A program made the position numbers and the translations under genes. 64,000 nucleotides of DNA from Jaenimonas drosophilae. Lineage: Eukaryota > Euglenozoa > Kinetoplastea > Trypanosomatida > Trypanosomatidae. The notes under the pieces are model-generated. The model searched no databases. It was not told the DNA's origin and saw only the letters and a program-made list of their open reading frames with translations. The stretch covers positions 62,001-126,000 of the forward strand of contig JASAON010001661.1 of assembly GCA_030849065.1 (NCBI GenBank), given 5' to 3'. Positions within the stretch are counted from its first letter, which is position 1, and the number at the start of each line of letters is the position of its first letter. Shown piece after piece: positions 49,296-57,303 of this stretch.

Positions 49296-50873
49296 CTACA
49301 TGGCACCCACACGCACCGCCACCATGCACTTGTTCTTTGGAGTGATGAAGCTTGGCACATACTGCACCACCGCCACGCGGTACCCATGTGCGGCGAGCCA
49401 CCGCGTCCGACCACAATTCAGCGCCGCCTCCACCGCCGCCGCCACCCCACACGTGCAGGGATGGCGAAAATTCAGCCGCTTCTTCCGGCGTCCTTCGGTG
49501 CCAACCACATCACCTCCACAACGCTGATGCACCGATGCATTCAGATCCGTCAGTCTAGTGAGGTGGTCGTAGGCGGCGGGGCTCGCCACACCCAACTCCG
49601 TGGCCAAAAAGTTCTCATCCACGTACTCCGCGTACATGCCCTTGTTAAAGCAGCACGGGGCAAGAATCAGAATACGTGGGAGGCATCTCTGCTCCTCCAT
49701 GTGGCGCAGACACTCGTCAATGGCCGTGCCGCAGAGGTGTTTGGCAATCAGTGCGGTGTGTGCTGGTGAAGCACCAACGGCATCTTCCCACCGTGTGTGC
49801 TTGAAGAAGGCTGTGGTACGCCGTGTGGCAAAGCGGCGTGGACGAGATGGGCGACGGCGCTCGGTGGCATCTCTCCACGGACGCGGGCAGCAATCAATGG
49901 AGTGGGGTGGGAAAGATGGATCAATCACAACACTATCGCAACCAATACGCTCACCAACTTGTGCAGCCAAGAACCCGTTTCCTCCACCAACATCAACAAC
50001 ACGTTCCAGTGAAAAGACGGATCCCTCCTCCGCACGCACCTCCTCCACACAACGTCGTACCAACTCGCCAATCGCCATCTCCTGCGGCAGGTTCTCAAGC
50101 TCGTGGCCGTGGCTGCGATCGGGAAGCATGAGTGTGTATGCATCAATGAGCTCCTCCCAGCAACGCATGGCCTTTGCTGCATCTTCCATGTTGGTTGCGG
50201 ATGCAGCACAACACTGCGACAACACCTTCATGGCATGTAGGCCAGCCTCCTGAAGGAATCCCTGCGCACACAACACGTCACCGTTTTTTGGCTTTGATGC
50301 ACGTGCCGCACGCACCGCATCAACGTACATCATCGCACCCAAAGACTCGGGTGAGAACCATAACTCACTGAGCTGCCGTGATGGTGGAGGAATAAGAGGA
50401 GCGGAGGTGATGTGCCCGCCACACAAGATGCGTTGCAGCGAGAGATCCTCCAAACGCCCGCACTGGTTGGCACCATCATCATTCTCATGTTGCTGTTGTT
50501 GTTGGAAGTACGCCTCCACGCTCTGCAACACCTGTGAGTCAGTGAGGTGGGCCAGTGAGAAGAAGTTGCGTGCGGAAAGCGGGCCAACATGATCGAAGCT
50601 CGAGGGAGCTCCACGTGCCAAATTCCGAAACTCCACCACACCATCATTCTCCGACACCATCATCCATCGCTGCAACAATTGCAAGGTCCATAGAATAGTG
50701 TTGTACTGCTTTGTGGTGCACCGGCACAACACGTCTGTTGATGAAGCTCTGCAGGATGATGATGATGATGATGGTGCAGCCATCACCTCACTCATGGGTT
50801 GCGTTCCTGCGCTTTCATGTGTGCGTCCTTTTTGCGTCTCTTGATGGAGCTCTTGGCACGAAGACGTACGCAT
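49296..50873 (-). CDS. TRM13-type tRNA 2'-O-methyltransferase, downstream paralogue
   Basis: Predicted 525 residues. A class I methyltransferase core carries motif I VVDVGGGNGFLAAQVGE, then the TRM13 family blocks IAKHLCGTAIDECLRHM, ILILAPCCFNK, AEYVDENFL and a C-terminal GYRVAVVQYVPSFITPKNK. TRM13 methylates the 2'-OH of nucleotide 4 in the acceptor stem of tRNAs. The N-terminal half is helical and carries no mitochondrial-type presequence in the chosen model. Residues 239-408 are encoded by a tract (49648-50159) identical base for base to the next gene, while both flanks are diverged. Longer starts use TTG or precede the acceptor near 50879, so the ATG at 50873 is used; an in-frame Met at 50795 is an alternative. 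Confidence 0.8.
   Translation of the reverse strand: MRTSSCQELHQETQKGRTHESAGTQPMSEVMAAPSSSSSSCRASSTDVLCRCTTKQYNTILWTLQLLQRWMMVSENDGVVEFRNLARGAPSSFDHVGPLSARNFFSLAHLTDSQVLQSVEAYFQQQQQHENDDGANQCGRLEDLSLQRILCGGHITSAPLIPPPSRQLSELWFSPESLGAMMYVDAVRAARASKPKNGDVLCAQGFLQEAGLHAMKVLSQCCAASATNMEDAAKAMRCWEELIDAYTLMLPDRSHGHELENLPQEMAIGELVRRCVEEVRAEEGSVFSLERVVDVGGGNGFLAAQVGERIGCDSVVIDPSFPPHSIDCCPRPWRDATERRRPSRPRRFATRRTTAFFKHTRWEDAVGASPAHTALIAKHLCGTAIDECLRHMEEQRCLPRILILAPCCFNKGMYAEYVDENFLATELGVASPAAYDHLTRLTDLNASVHQRCGGDVVGTEGRRKKRLNFRHPCTCGVAAAVEAALNCGRTRWLAAHGYRVAVVQYVPSFITPKNKCMVAVRVGAM
49648..50159. repeat. Perfect 512-bp repeat, copy 1
   Basis: Identical to 51474-51985 (offset 1826, no indel) when I compared the two line by line. 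It encodes the methyltransferase core from the Trp of WEELIDAY to the Cys of APCCF. Sequence on both sides differs. Confidence 0.95.
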
Positions 50874-51028
50874 CACCACTATCATCAATATTCAACAAGA
50901 ACACAAGAAACAAATGATGATTAATGGCGTGTACGTGAGCTGATGCGATGGTGATGGCTCCGTGGGGCTCAGGTAGCTCAGAATACAGAAACACAATGTG
51001 GTGACGAACGATGCGGCGATCAGCTTTA

Positions 51029-52513
51029 TCAGCGTATCGCCACGATGCACTTGTTCTTGGGGCTCACCGCCAGCGGTACATACTCACGCAGCTCCACATG
51101 CCGGTAGCCCTTCTCACGCAGCCAACGCGCTCGGCCTTCATTCAGTACAGCTTCAACGTAGAGCGCCAAGCTCTGCATGCATGGAAGTGCATAGGCCACA
51201 GAACGCGTGCCGCCAACACGCCTCCACGAATCTTGAGAAGTGAAGCTGGATGATGATGATGATGATGATGATGGTGTGTTGTTGCTCAGAAATGACTTAC
51301 CCAACGCCCATCCCGCCATCCGTTGTGCCACATCACTTTCGTAGGCGTGTTGGTAGCAAGACATATTCCAGTCCGTCGTGCAGACGATGCGATGGAGAGC
51401 ATCTTCATCAGGAATGGCCAACGCATCACGTAGGTAGTGCGGGTTGCAGAACTCCGACCACACAATCTTGTTGAAGCAGCACGGGGCAAGAATCAGAATA
51501 CGTGGGAGGCATCTCTGCTCCTCCATGTGGCGCAGACACTCGTCAATGGCCGTGCCGCAGAGGTGTTTGGCAATCAGTGCGGTGTGTGCTGGTGAAGCAC
51601 CAACGGCATCTTCCCACCGTGTGTGCTTGAAGAAGGCTGTGGTACGCCGTGTGGCAAAGCGGCGTGGACGAGATGGGCGACGGCGCTCGGTGGCATCTCT
51701 CCACGGACGCGGGCAGCAATCAATGGAGTGGGGTGGGAAAGATGGATCAATCACAACACTATCGCAACCAATACGCTCACCAACTTGTGCAGCCAAGAAC
51801 CCGTTTCCTCCACCAACATCAACAACACGTTCCAGTGAAAAGACGGATCCCTCCTCCGCACGCACCTCCTCCACACAACGTCGTACCAACTCGCCAATCG
51901 CCATCTCCTGCGGCAGGTTCTCAAGCTCGTGGCCGTGGCTGCGATCGGGAAGCATGAGTGTGTATGCATCAATGAGCTCCTCCCATACCGCCACAGACTC
52001 TGGCGGTAGTGGCGCATGGCGGAGGAGGTCCATGAAGAAGCTCCCCGCCTCCTTCAGCTCACCAAGTTGGCCAAAGTTTTTCTTGTGTTGCAGATCCTTT
52101 CGACGTACATCAATCATGTGTTGCGTGTAGGTCTGGAGCATCTCTTCTGGCCAGAGCTGCGCAGCCACATTGGGCAAAACGGGTGATATCGGCATACCAT
52201 CCACGATGGTGTGTTGTTGCAGGTTTCGCAGCATTGCATTCGTGAGATGTTGGCGCGTACAGGCCATTGCATCGTGGTGAATGGGTCCTGAGTGTTGGAG
52301 GGTGTGTGGCACACCAGCACAGGCCTCATCCACACAACGCAGGTTTTCGTGTGCAGGATGATGTTGTGGTGGCAGCAGAGGCTTCAAGAACTGCAGTGCC
52401 GCACGAACATAATGATATTGGTGTTTGCGGCAACGCGTACTTTGGTGTGGTGGTGTGGCAGAAGAGCCCCGCGATGCAGCAGTAGCTAGACGTAGGCCTC
52501 GTGATGGCCACAT
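51029..52513 (-). CDS. TRM13-type tRNA 2'-O-methyltransferase, upstream paralogue
   Basis: Predicted 494 residues. It has the same core as its neighbour (residues 177-346 encoded by an identical tract) but a distinct C-terminus (VWSEFCNPHYLRDALAI, TDWNMSCY, GYRHVELREYVPLAVSPKNK) and N-terminus. Residues 1-30 (MWPSRGLRLATAASRGSSAT) are basic and acid-free, suggesting mitochondrial import. A Cys/His cluster near 60-85 (CVDEAC, then H, H, C) could be the TRM13 CHHC finger; this is tentative. The ATG at 52513 is the first after the acceptor at 52557-52558; the hydrophobic upstream frame is leader sequence and begins with a TTG. Confidence 0.8.
   Translation of the reverse strand: MWPSRGLRLATAASRGSSATPPHQSTRCRKHQYHYVRAALQFLKPLLPPQHHPAHENLRCVDEACAGVPHTLQHSGPIHHDAMACTRQHLTNAMLRNLQQHTIVDGMPISPVLPNVAAQLWPEEMLQTYTQHMIDVRRKDLQHKKNFGQLGELKEAGSFFMDLLRHAPLPPESVAVWEELIDAYTLMLPDRSHGHELENLPQEMAIGELVRRCVEEVRAEEGSVFSLERVVDVGGGNGFLAAQVGERIGCDSVVIDPSFPPHSIDCCPRPWRDATERRRPSRPRRFATRRTTAFFKHTRWEDAVGASPAHTALIAKHLCGTAIDECLRHMEEQRCLPRILILAPCCFNKIVWSEFCNPHYLRDALAIPDEDALHRIVCTTDWNMSCYQHAYESDVAQRMAGWALGKSFLSNNTPSSSSSSSSSFTSQDSWRRVGGTRSVAYALPCMQSLALYVEAVLNEGRARWLREKGYRHVELREYVPLAVSPKNKCIVAIR
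51474..51985. repeat. Perfect 512-bp repeat, copy 2
   Basis: Partner of 49648-50159, lying in the same reading frame of the paralogous gene. Confidence 0.95.
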
Positions 52514-52556
52514 GTGTGCCGCCAGCCAACCAACCAACCAACCAAGAACACCAACG

Positions 52557-52600
52557 CTTTCGTATACATGCAAGAGAATGTGGAGACGGGGGAGAAGATG
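52557..52600 (-). promoter_or_regulatory. Spliced-leader acceptor for the upstream TRM13 gene
   Basis: Minus-strand CATCTTCTCCCCCGTCTCC then, 26 bases on, ACGAAAG. The first ATG after it is the proposed start at 52513. Confidence 0.6.
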
Positions 52601-52791
52601 AAGTACGTCCAGGAGTAGCAACGTGGATGATGAATAGAGCAGAATGCATCCGACAACGCGGACGAAGAATTGGCACATCATCACCGCCAATGTGTTTTGG
52701 GGGGGAGTTCTCTTTATGCGTGGTATGCCTCACAAAGTGGAGTACCCATGAGCACACAGGCCGTGGAGCACACATCCGATCTTCATCATCA

Positions 52792-53502
52792 TCACTGGAC
52801 GTACTCCGCGGCCTCCTCCTTCATCCGCCGCAGCGTATCGCGATGCTGCGCCAGCTTCTGCTCCATCTCCGCGGTGATTTGCGGCGACGTGGCGTAGAGC
52901 AGCGCACGCGTATACTCCGACACCTCCTTCCCCAGCTTTCGCACCGTGGCTTGAAAAGCTGCCGGAATGGTGCGGCGATTGCGTCCTGCAGGAGCTCCAC
53001 GCCCAACGCCGCTCACGTTGTTGTTGGAGGCCATCGCCGCGCTGCTTCCATGCGCCTCCACACGCGCCGACTTGTGTTGTGGCACACATACAGCAAATCC
53101 ATCCTCCGCGGCACGCTGATCAGCCTCCTCCAGAGTTATATCATCAACTCCATCGAAGAATTCTGCGCGGCGCTTGAGGATGCCAGAGGCGGCGATGCTC
53201 GCCAAGACGGTGTCATGGGCCGCCGTGTGCATCTCGAGCTCTACACGCTCGCGTGGAATGGCCATCTCCTCCTGCAGATCCTCCATCATGCGCGAATACG
53301 TCTTTGGCAGGGGGCCGGCACCATGGCGCATCGCCAACACGCGGCACAAGGCTCGCAGTGCCGCCAGCTCCTCCTCACGCGCCACCTTGTAAAGCTCATA
53401 AGATGGAATGGGCTGAAGATGAGATGTGGTTGTGGCAGCCTCCACAGCGGCGTACACGGCATGTGTGCCGCTGTTGTTGGTGTGTGTGGTGGTGCTGGAC
53501 AT
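52792..53502 (-). CDS. ENT (EMSY N-terminal)-like domain protein
   Basis: Predicted 236 residues. Residues about 40-110 (ELYKVAREEELAALRALCRV ... LQEEMAIPRERVELEM ... HDTVLASI) fit the helical pattern of the ENT domain: a first helix with spaced Leu/Ala, a 'L-x-x-E-x-x-I' helix, then His/Asp-Val. ENT domains occur in the chromatin protein EMSY and in plant Tudor-like readers. The C-terminal part holds a second helical section and a coiled-coil-like end (MKEEAAEYVQ). The ENT assignment is a pattern match by eye. ATG at 53502; a tight AAAG directly precedes it, so the real acceptor is probably farther upstream. Confidence 0.5.
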   Translation of the reverse strand: MSSTTTHTNNSGTHAVYAAVEAATTTSHLQPIPSYELYKVAREEELAALRALCRVLAMRHGAGPLPKTYSRMMEDLQEEMAIPRERVELEMHTAAHDTVLASIAASGILKRRAEFFDGVDDITLEEADQRAAEDGFAVCVPQHKSARVEAHGSSAAMASNNNVSGVGRGAPAGRNRRTIPAAFQATVRKLGKEVSEYTRALLYATSPQITAEMEQKLAQHRDTLRRMKEEAAEYVQ

Positions 53503-54203
53503 CTTTGAAGATCACAAACGTTCGTGTGTGTGTTTGTGTGTGTGGTGGTGGAGGCAAGCCTTCTATGTTGTGGCGTGTTGCTGCACACTGCCACCAAAAC
53601 AAATCGCAGACGACTACAAATCTGGGCATGAAAACGTGGAATGAAGAAGTATTCATCTTGCAGATATACGCACACACATTAATATGATAATGATGATGAT
53701 GCAGGTTGCACCTCACCGTTGAGTGTATAACTGGATAGATATGATGTTGATGGCAACGATCAACCTCGGATTAGGTGATGGACGCAGATCTCAATAGTAA
53801 AGCACAAAAAGAAAAAATTGGGAAGAATGATCCGTGGAGATGGAGGAGATGCGTGCTCGCGTGTGTGTGTGTGCGCGTGCACGACGCGGCGTGATGCGGA
53901 TGATGAGCATGGATGAAAGTACAACAAGCTCAGACAACAACATTTTGATGTTGGAGGAGGTGCGTGTGGAGCAGAGATTATTCCGCCACATGGTTGATGA
54001 AGCTCCTCGTGCTCCATCACACGTCTTTCGTCCTCCTCCTCATGCCAGCATCCGCACTCTCCTCTTCTTTCCCTGGACTAGATCAAAGAGGCAACAAAGG
54101 AGCTACAAACCACAGTAGTGATTGTTGTTGTTGTTGTTGCTATAATTGCGATTGTTGTTGATGATGTACCTCATCATCATCATGTGTTTTTTTGCGTTAC
54201 ACA
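53503..54203. other. Intergenic region
   Basis: ENT-gene leader and 3' UTR of the DnaJ gene, with GT and GTT simple repeats (53525-53551, 54121-54139). No gene seen on either strand. Confidence 0.5.
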
Positions 54204-56540
54204 TTATTGCAACGCCCATGCTGGCAAATCTTCATTGGGGGCTTTGGTGCCGTCGAGGATGTCGCGCAAGAAGGCCTCGATGCTCTGCGTCTCCTCCTTC
54301 AGAATGGCCTTCATCGCCTTCATGCGAATCGCAACAACACTCAGATCCCGCTCGCCATCAGGTACGTTGGCGCTGGCCTCAGTGGTGGCAGAAGATGTTG
54401 TGGATGCACCCACATCATCACCCCCACCTGACGTTGCAGCAGCGCGCTTCTTTTGCATGCGAATCAGCCACGCCTTGAGACGATGATCTTGTGGGCCAAC
54501 AAAACGCACGGCGAGACGCGGATCGAGGCTGATGTTGGGGAGCGACGCCGCACCACCTCCGCCATCCAACCGTTCCTTGTATACCAAAATGAGAAAGCCG
54601 CGGCCCTTTTTGGCCTCGTTGAGGTCCTCCATGCTGAAGGAACGAATCGGTGGCGGGATGTACGAGCTCGTCGGAATCACCGCATCGTTCGGCCCCGCCT
54701 TGTTTCGGTTGAGAACGAAGCGATGCACAAGAAACATCAAGAAGAAGGGCGCCACAGACTTGAGAGTTGGCAGCATCACGTCGAGGTAGGTGGAGGAGAG
54801 GATGTAGTAGCGCTGGGTCATGGAGATGGGGAAGTTGGTGGAGATGAGCCGTGTTGCGAGCGCGGGTTGCGTGACAACAACGCGCACCTTTGGGCAGTCG
54901 TTCAGCTGGCCACGGTAATCCACCAAGTCTGCCAAGACTGCATCCACGTCCTTCGTCTTGACCTCGAGATGTTGCAGCCCATCGAGAAGGATGGGTTGGG
55001 AATCATCGCCATCCATCAATGCCACAAATGTTGGCAGTGCGCCACCACGTGTTGCAACATGCCCAGCAGCCCACGTGTGCCACTTTGTTTCTTCATTGAG
55101 GCAAACGTAGCCCGTCTTGAAGGATAAGAAGTTGTGGCGCAACACATCGGCCAACTTCTTCTCCACCTCCACCTCCACGGCACTGCAGCTTGGACGCAGC
55201 CAGAGGAGGCAGTTGTGCTCGCACACATCAAAGAAGCTCATGCTCGTGATGTGTTGTAGGCCCTCCATGCCAACATGTGTTGGGGGGAGATGCGTATTCA
55301 GAAAGGTGGAGGCTTTTTCATAGTTTAGAGAGAGGCTGGCACCAACGTGGATGTTACGGCAACGTGGTGACGGCTCCTTCGTCTTTTGATCATCGTCATT
55401 ATCATCATCATCATCATCATCATCATCCTCGGGCTCCTCCTCCTCACTTGGCATGGGTTGCGTTGAAACTAACAGGAACTCTGGCATCGCAATCTCCTCA
55501 CCAGCGCGGTTGCGCACGCCCATCTTCATGCGGCACGTTGATTCCACCAACGGCTGTAGCACATCGCGACCAACAACACGCACCTCAACCAATGATCCAT
55601 AGCGGAGCTGCAGTGAGATGGGGAGAGACTCCGCATCCAAGTGTGGCAACAACACACGAATCGGTGCCGATGTTGATGATGATGATGATGTGCTGCTTCG
55701 TGGTGCCCGCAGGTAGGCCATGACGTCCTCCACCTGCGGTGCCTCGAGTGCGTTGAGCGTGGCGTATACGTCGTAGAAGAAGGACATTGTGAAGTCCAGC
55801 ATGGAACTGAAGGCGATCTTATCGCTCTTGGCCTTCGTCACTTCGCCAACGCCGTTGTACGTCCAAACTTCTCCATCCATCATCATCATCAGGAGAGGTG
55901 AGCTGCGGTAGGTGAGCTCCAACTCCTTCAGGAGCAACACACCTTCTGGAGAGGTGCCATCGATGCGAAACATCTTCAGCACACCGGCATCCACCAATGA
56001 TGAGTGAAAGAGTGTTTCCCACGCGCTGGCAAAGAGGCGGCATTCACCGCAGCGATCATCGTAGACCTGAATGAAGAAGAGGCGTGCGCCACGGAACTCA
56101 CGCAACCGTCGTAGCATCGTGAGAGACTCCAGTGTTGGTGTCTTGGATGGAATCGGTGCCGTTTGATGAAAGTGCGCGAACATCTCCGCCATGTTTACGT
56201 CGCGAGGGTTGAGCGCCTCTCCGGGGATGATGCCCGCTGCATCATAATCTGCACGCTTCACCTCATCGGACAAGACCTCATACGCGCGGAGAATCTTCGC
56301 CATGCGTGCCTTGGCCTGCTCCTTCTCATCATAGCCGTCGTGCAAATCAGGATGATGTTCGCGTGTGAGTCTGCGAAAAGCCTGACGGATTTGTGCCTTG
56401 TCAGCGGAGGTTGCAACGCCCAAGTCTGCGTAGAGCTCCGTGTGTGAGGCACCGAATGCATCCACCACGGATGCACACAACAACACCAGCACGGCCAACA
56501 TGGCGAGGTGGGGCACACGAAGAGGCGTGGAAGCTGCCAT
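54204..56540 (-). CDS. ER DnaJ protein with thioredoxin-like domain (DNAJC16/ERdj5-like)
   Basis: Predicted 778 residues. A signal peptide (1-28, hydrophobic LAMLAVLVLLCASVVDA), J domain at about 33-102 with the HPD triad (63-65) that stimulates Hsp70, then a thioredoxin-like domain with a CGEC pair (C164, C167) in a FFIQVYDDRCGECRLFAS context. A ten-Asp stretch near residue 373 is encoded by an ATC repeat. One membrane span lies late (LKSVAPFFLMFLVHRFVL, around 590), so the N-terminal part should be lumenal. This layout fits ER oxidoreductase or co-chaperone J proteins. The gene's first 29 codons and upstream sequence are duplicated next to it. Confidence 0.85.
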   Translation of the reverse strand: MAASTPLRVPHLAMLAVLVLLCASVVDAFGASHTELYADLGVATSADKAQIRQAFRRLTREHHPDLHDGYDEKEQAKARMAKILRAYEVLSDEVKRADYDAAGIIPGEALNPRDVNMAEMFAHFHQTAPIPSKTPTLESLTMLRRLREFRGARLFFIQVYDDRCGECRLFASAWETLFHSSLVDAGVLKMFRIDGTSPEGVLLLKELELTYRSSPLLMMMMDGEVWTYNGVGEVTKAKSDKIAFSSMLDFTMSFFYDVYATLNALEAPQVEDVMAYLRAPRSSTSSSSSTSAPIRVLLPHLDAESLPISLQLRYGSLVEVRVVGRDVLQPLVESTCRMKMGVRNRAGEEIAMPEFLLVSTQPMPSEEEEPEDDDDDDDDDNDDDQKTKEPSPRCRNIHVGASLSLNYEKASTFLNTHLPPTHVGMEGLQHITSMSFFDVCEHNCLLWLRPSCSAVEVEVEKKLADVLRHNFLSFKTGYVCLNEETKWHTWAAGHVATRGGALPTFVALMDGDDSQPILLDGLQHLEVKTKDVDAVLADLVDYRGQLNDCPKVRVVVTQPALATRLISTNFPISMTQRYYILSSTYLDVMLPTLKSVAPFFLMFLVHRFVLNRNKAGPNDAVIPTSSYIPPPIRSFSMEDLNEAKKGRGFLILVYKERLDGGGGAASLPNISLDPRLAVRFVGPQDHRLKAWLIRMQKKRAAATSGGGDDVGASTTSSATTEASANVPDGERDLSVVAIRMKAMKAILKEETQSIEAFLRDILDGTKAPNEDLPAWALQ
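55387..55428. repeat. ATC/GAT repeat encoding poly-Asp
   Basis: Interrupted ATC units read as a long Asp run in the predicted lumenal part of the DnaJ protein. Confidence 0.7.
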
Positions 56541-56846
56541 CTTGGTGAGCTGTTGGGGGTTGGTGGTATTGAGCTATAATCTCTCAACGAATGATGCGCT
56601 GATTATTGTTCAGCTGAGCAAAAACAAGAGATCTACGCAAGAAGAAGAGTGAGACGAGTCCATGAGTACTCCTACATGAGCGTGAAACATGTTTGTTGGA
56701 TGATGGCATGTACATCATCCAACAACAACAACAGTACTTCATCATCATGATGGATAGCAGAGATCGGCGTTGATGAAGATGGAGCTGATGGCGTGCATCT
56801 CCTCCACTCCACCACCACAATCACAACATTGTAGCAGAAAAAAAAA
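56453..56846. repeat. Tandem duplicate of the DnaJ 5' region, copy 1
   Basis: Covers the first 29 codons of the DnaJ gene and its upstream leader, ending in an A run directly before the N at 56847. It matches copy 2 with scattered substitutions and small indels. This copy is joined to the intact gene. Confidence 0.9.
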
Positions 56847-56847
56847 N
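56847..56847. other. Undetermined base (N), possible scaffold join
   Basis: The only ambiguous base in the window. It sits exactly at the junction of the two near-identical copies, which suggests a collapsed gap or contig overlap. Confidence 0.8.
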
Positions 56848-56935
56848 CGAATGCATCCACCACGGATGCACACAACAACACCAACACGGCCAACATGGCG
56901 AGGTGGGGCACACGAAGAGGCGTGGAAGCTGCCAT
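56848..56935 (-). pseudogene. Truncated second copy of the DnaJ signal-peptide coding region
   Basis: Reads the same residues as the DnaJ start (MAASTPLRVPHLAMLAVLVL and on to VVDAF) but runs into the N and then leader sequence of copy 1. It may be an assembly artefact rather than a true pseudogene. Confidence 0.6.
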
Positions 56936-57273
56936 CTTCATGAGCTGTTGGTGGTTGGTGGTAGTATTGAGCTATAATCTCTCAACGAATGATGCGCTGA
57001 TTATTGTTCAGCTGAGCAAACACAACGAAAGCCACAACTGAAAGAGATCTACGCAAGAAGAAGAAGAGTGAGACGAATCCATGAGTACTCCTACATGAGT
57101 GTGTGATGAAACATGTTTGTTGGATGATGACATGTTCATCATCCAACAACAACAACAACAGTACTTCATCATCATGATGGATAGCAGAGATCGGCGTTGA
57201 TGAAGATGGAGCTGATGGCGTGCATCTCCTCCACTCCACCACCACAATCACAACATTGTAGCAGAAAAAAAAA
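56848..57273. repeat. Tandem duplicate of the DnaJ 5' region, copy 2
   Basis: Repeats the signal-peptide codons (start Met at about 56935, with two extra codons MK possible upstream) and the same leader with extra short insertions (for example near 57020-57040). It lacks the J domain and ends abruptly at the N. It is therefore a truncated gene fragment or the second haplotype. The A run at its far end joins normal sequence of the next gene's 3' side. Confidence 0.9.
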
Positions 57274-57303
57274 CAGGTGCCTTCCCAAGTCTGGCGTTCA
57301 TCA

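Larger units (their letters stand above)
56541..57303. other. Interval between DnaJ and coiled-coil genes
   Basis: Consists almost wholly of the duplicated leader described above plus a short 3' UTR of the coiled-coil gene. No separate gene. Confidence 0.6.

Noticed and set aside
49823..51957. Identical plus-strand 102-codon frames inside the two TRM13 genes
   Set aside because: They are shadows of the identical 512-bp tract, not a duplicated separate gene.
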